Shown here piece after piece: positions 63,449 through 64,000 of a stretch of DNA of 64,000 nucleotides. A model generated the notes under the pieces. It was given only the letters and a program-made list of their open reading frames with translations, searched no databases and was not told where the DNA came from. Numbering within the stretch: the first letter of the stretch is position 1; each line of letters opens with the position of its first letter. Source of the DNA: BP-464 sp045805505. GTDB taxonomy: Bacteria; Actinomycetota; Thermoleophilia; Solirubrobacterales; Solirubrobacteraceae. The stretch covers positions 1 to 64,000 of the forward strand of contig JBJMLA010000061.1 in assembly GCA_045805505.1 (NCBI GenBank), written 5' to 3'. The translations under genes were made by a program, and so were the position numbers.

Positions 63449-63456
63449 GACGGCCC

Positions 63457-63466
63457 ATCGTATCCT
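63457..63466. promoter_or_regulatory. Overlapping divergent -10-like elements
   Basis: TACGAT on the minus strand (63462 down to 63457) and TATCCT on the plus strand (63461-63466) share the central TA. The minus hexamer stands eight bases from GTG 63448 and the plus hexamer ten bases from ATG 63477, so one 10-bp site could drive both genes. Confidence 0.5.
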
Positions 63467-63476
63467 CGGCCCGGCA

Positions 63477-64000
63477 ATGATCGCGGTCGAAGCACGGGGC
63501 CGCCTCGGCAACCTCATGTTCCAGTGGGCGTTCGCCGAGGCCGCGGCCGAGGGTCTCAGAACGCGCTTCGCGATGGACCCCACGGGGCTCGCCGGGCTCT
63601 TCACGCTCAACGGCTACAACGCCCCGCTGCGGCGCGCCTCACGGCTGCTGGCGCTGCGCGCCAAGGGCGGCATGATGGGCTTCCCCGCGGTCGAGATCGA
63701 CAACGACGACGATCCGGCCGTGGCGCTGGCGACCCTGCGCGACGGCGTGCGCTACGGCGGCTACTTCCAGTCCGAGCGCTACTTCGCCGGTGCGGCCGAG
63801 CGGGTGCGCTCGGCCCTCACGCTGCACGCGCGCCACCGCACCGCGTTCGCCGAGCGCTACGGGGATCTCCAGCGGTCGGGCTACGTCTGCGTGCACGCGC
63901 GCCGCGGGGACTACAAGGAGTGGCGCGGAGGCGTCGCGCTCCCGTGGAGCTATGCGCGCGACGCGATCGGACGGCTGGGCGACACGGGTCTCCCGCTCGT
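63477..64000 (+). CDS. Alpha-1,2-fucosyltransferase family (GT11), 3' end outside window
   Basis: 174 residues visible from ATG. Family motifs appear in order: an early GRLGNLMFQWAFAEA (in place of the usual GGLGNQMFQ), GYFQSERYF near residue 93 and the hallmark VCVHARRGDYKEW near residue 140, whose HxRRGDY binds GDP-fucose. It adds fucose, or a similar 6-deoxyhexose, in alpha-1,2 linkage to a surface glycan. The frame is open to the end of the window and about 100 residues are missing. Confidence 0.88.
   Translation, partial: MIAVEARGRLGNLMFQWAFAEAAAEGLRTRFAMDPTGLAGLFTLNGYNAPLRRASRLLALRAKGGMMGFPAVEIDNDDDPAVALATLRDGVRYGGYFQSERYFAGAAERVRSALTLHARHRTAFAERYGDLQRSGYVCVHARRGDYKEWRGGVALPWSYARDAIGRLGDTGLPL

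Noticed and set aside
63449..63610. Longer start for the minus-strand GT2 (to 63610)
   Set aside because: The extension is antisense to the fucosyltransferase gene and crosses the shared promoter. The GT2 fold starts right after GTG 63448.
1..64000. tRNA, rRNA, integrase, transposase or attachment site
   Set aside because: None was seen on reading either strand. The cluster may still be horizontally acquired, but composition looks uniform by eye and I have no boundary evidence.

Overview
The window is a dense, very GC-rich stretch of bacterial chromosome. Almost every base is coding, GTG and TTG starts are common, and adjacent same-strand genes usually overlap by ATGA, GTGA or TTGA. Base composition, leaderless-looking starts, a heme A synthase and the type of secreted proteins suggest a high-GC actinobacterium. 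My best guess is the class Thermoleophilia (Solirubrobacter, Conexibacter or Patulibacter relatives), but this is an inference from style and not from a marker gene. No rRNA, tRNA, CRISPR array, insertion sequence or phage gene was seen. No gene-free stretch exceeds about 300 bases.

Layout. 1-3.6 kb: the C-terminal half of Lon protease, then a membrane-anchored GAF/PAS/PP2C (SpoIIE-type) phosphatase. 3.6-15.7 kb: start of a cell-surface polysaccharide region, with cupin epimerases, a GT2, heme A synthase (an unrelated housekeeping gene), a GNAT acetyltransferase, WecE-type and second DegT-type sugar aminotransferases, RmlC, a sulfotransferase-like protein, an FkbM methyltransferase, three GT4 enzymes and a repeat coiled-coil protein. 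15.8-19.7 kb: a sugar oxidoreductase, a methyltransferase and two paralogous GT-A-like proteins. 19.7-22.9 kb: a tandem array of three secreted paralogues with no function I recognise. 23-27 kb: a GT2-GT4 fusion with a Wzm/Wzt ABC polysaccharide exporter. 27-35.3 kb: a TylF-type methyltransferase, two large multidomain glycosyltransferases placed tail to tail, and a decayed GT4 domain fused to a methyltransferase.

35.4-43.9 kb: a nine-gene, tightly coupled acyl-biosynthesis locus: two acyl carrier proteins, an SDR ketoreductase, an MBL hydrolase, an acyl-activating enzyme, an FkbH-like HAD protein, a GNAT-like protein, a ketosynthase III and a MaoC-SDR fusion. This is the most interesting system in the window. 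It looks able to build a small acyl or glyceryl-derived group on a carrier protein, probably to decorate the polysaccharide made by its neighbours.

43.9-64 kb: a flippase-like membrane protein, a polysaccharide deacetylase, two copies of a polyprenyl-phosphate sugar synthase plus DUF2304 pair, two large GT-C-like membrane proteins, an AlgJ-like O-acetyltransferase, a lipoprotein, a TagA/WecG glycosyltransferase, a UDP-sugar dehydrogenase, an epimerase, more glycosyltransferases and methyltransferases, and finally the start of an alpha-1,2-fucosyltransferase.

Regulation. Genes at the head of transcription units nearly all carry a TANNNT hexamer (mostly TAGNNT) 6-10 bases before the start codon. 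This fits a -10 element driving leaderless mRNAs, and it settles many start codons in the list below. In four cases the TAG of this hexamer is also the stop codon of the gene upstream. Convergent genes almost always overlap at their 3' ends, leaving no room for terminators.
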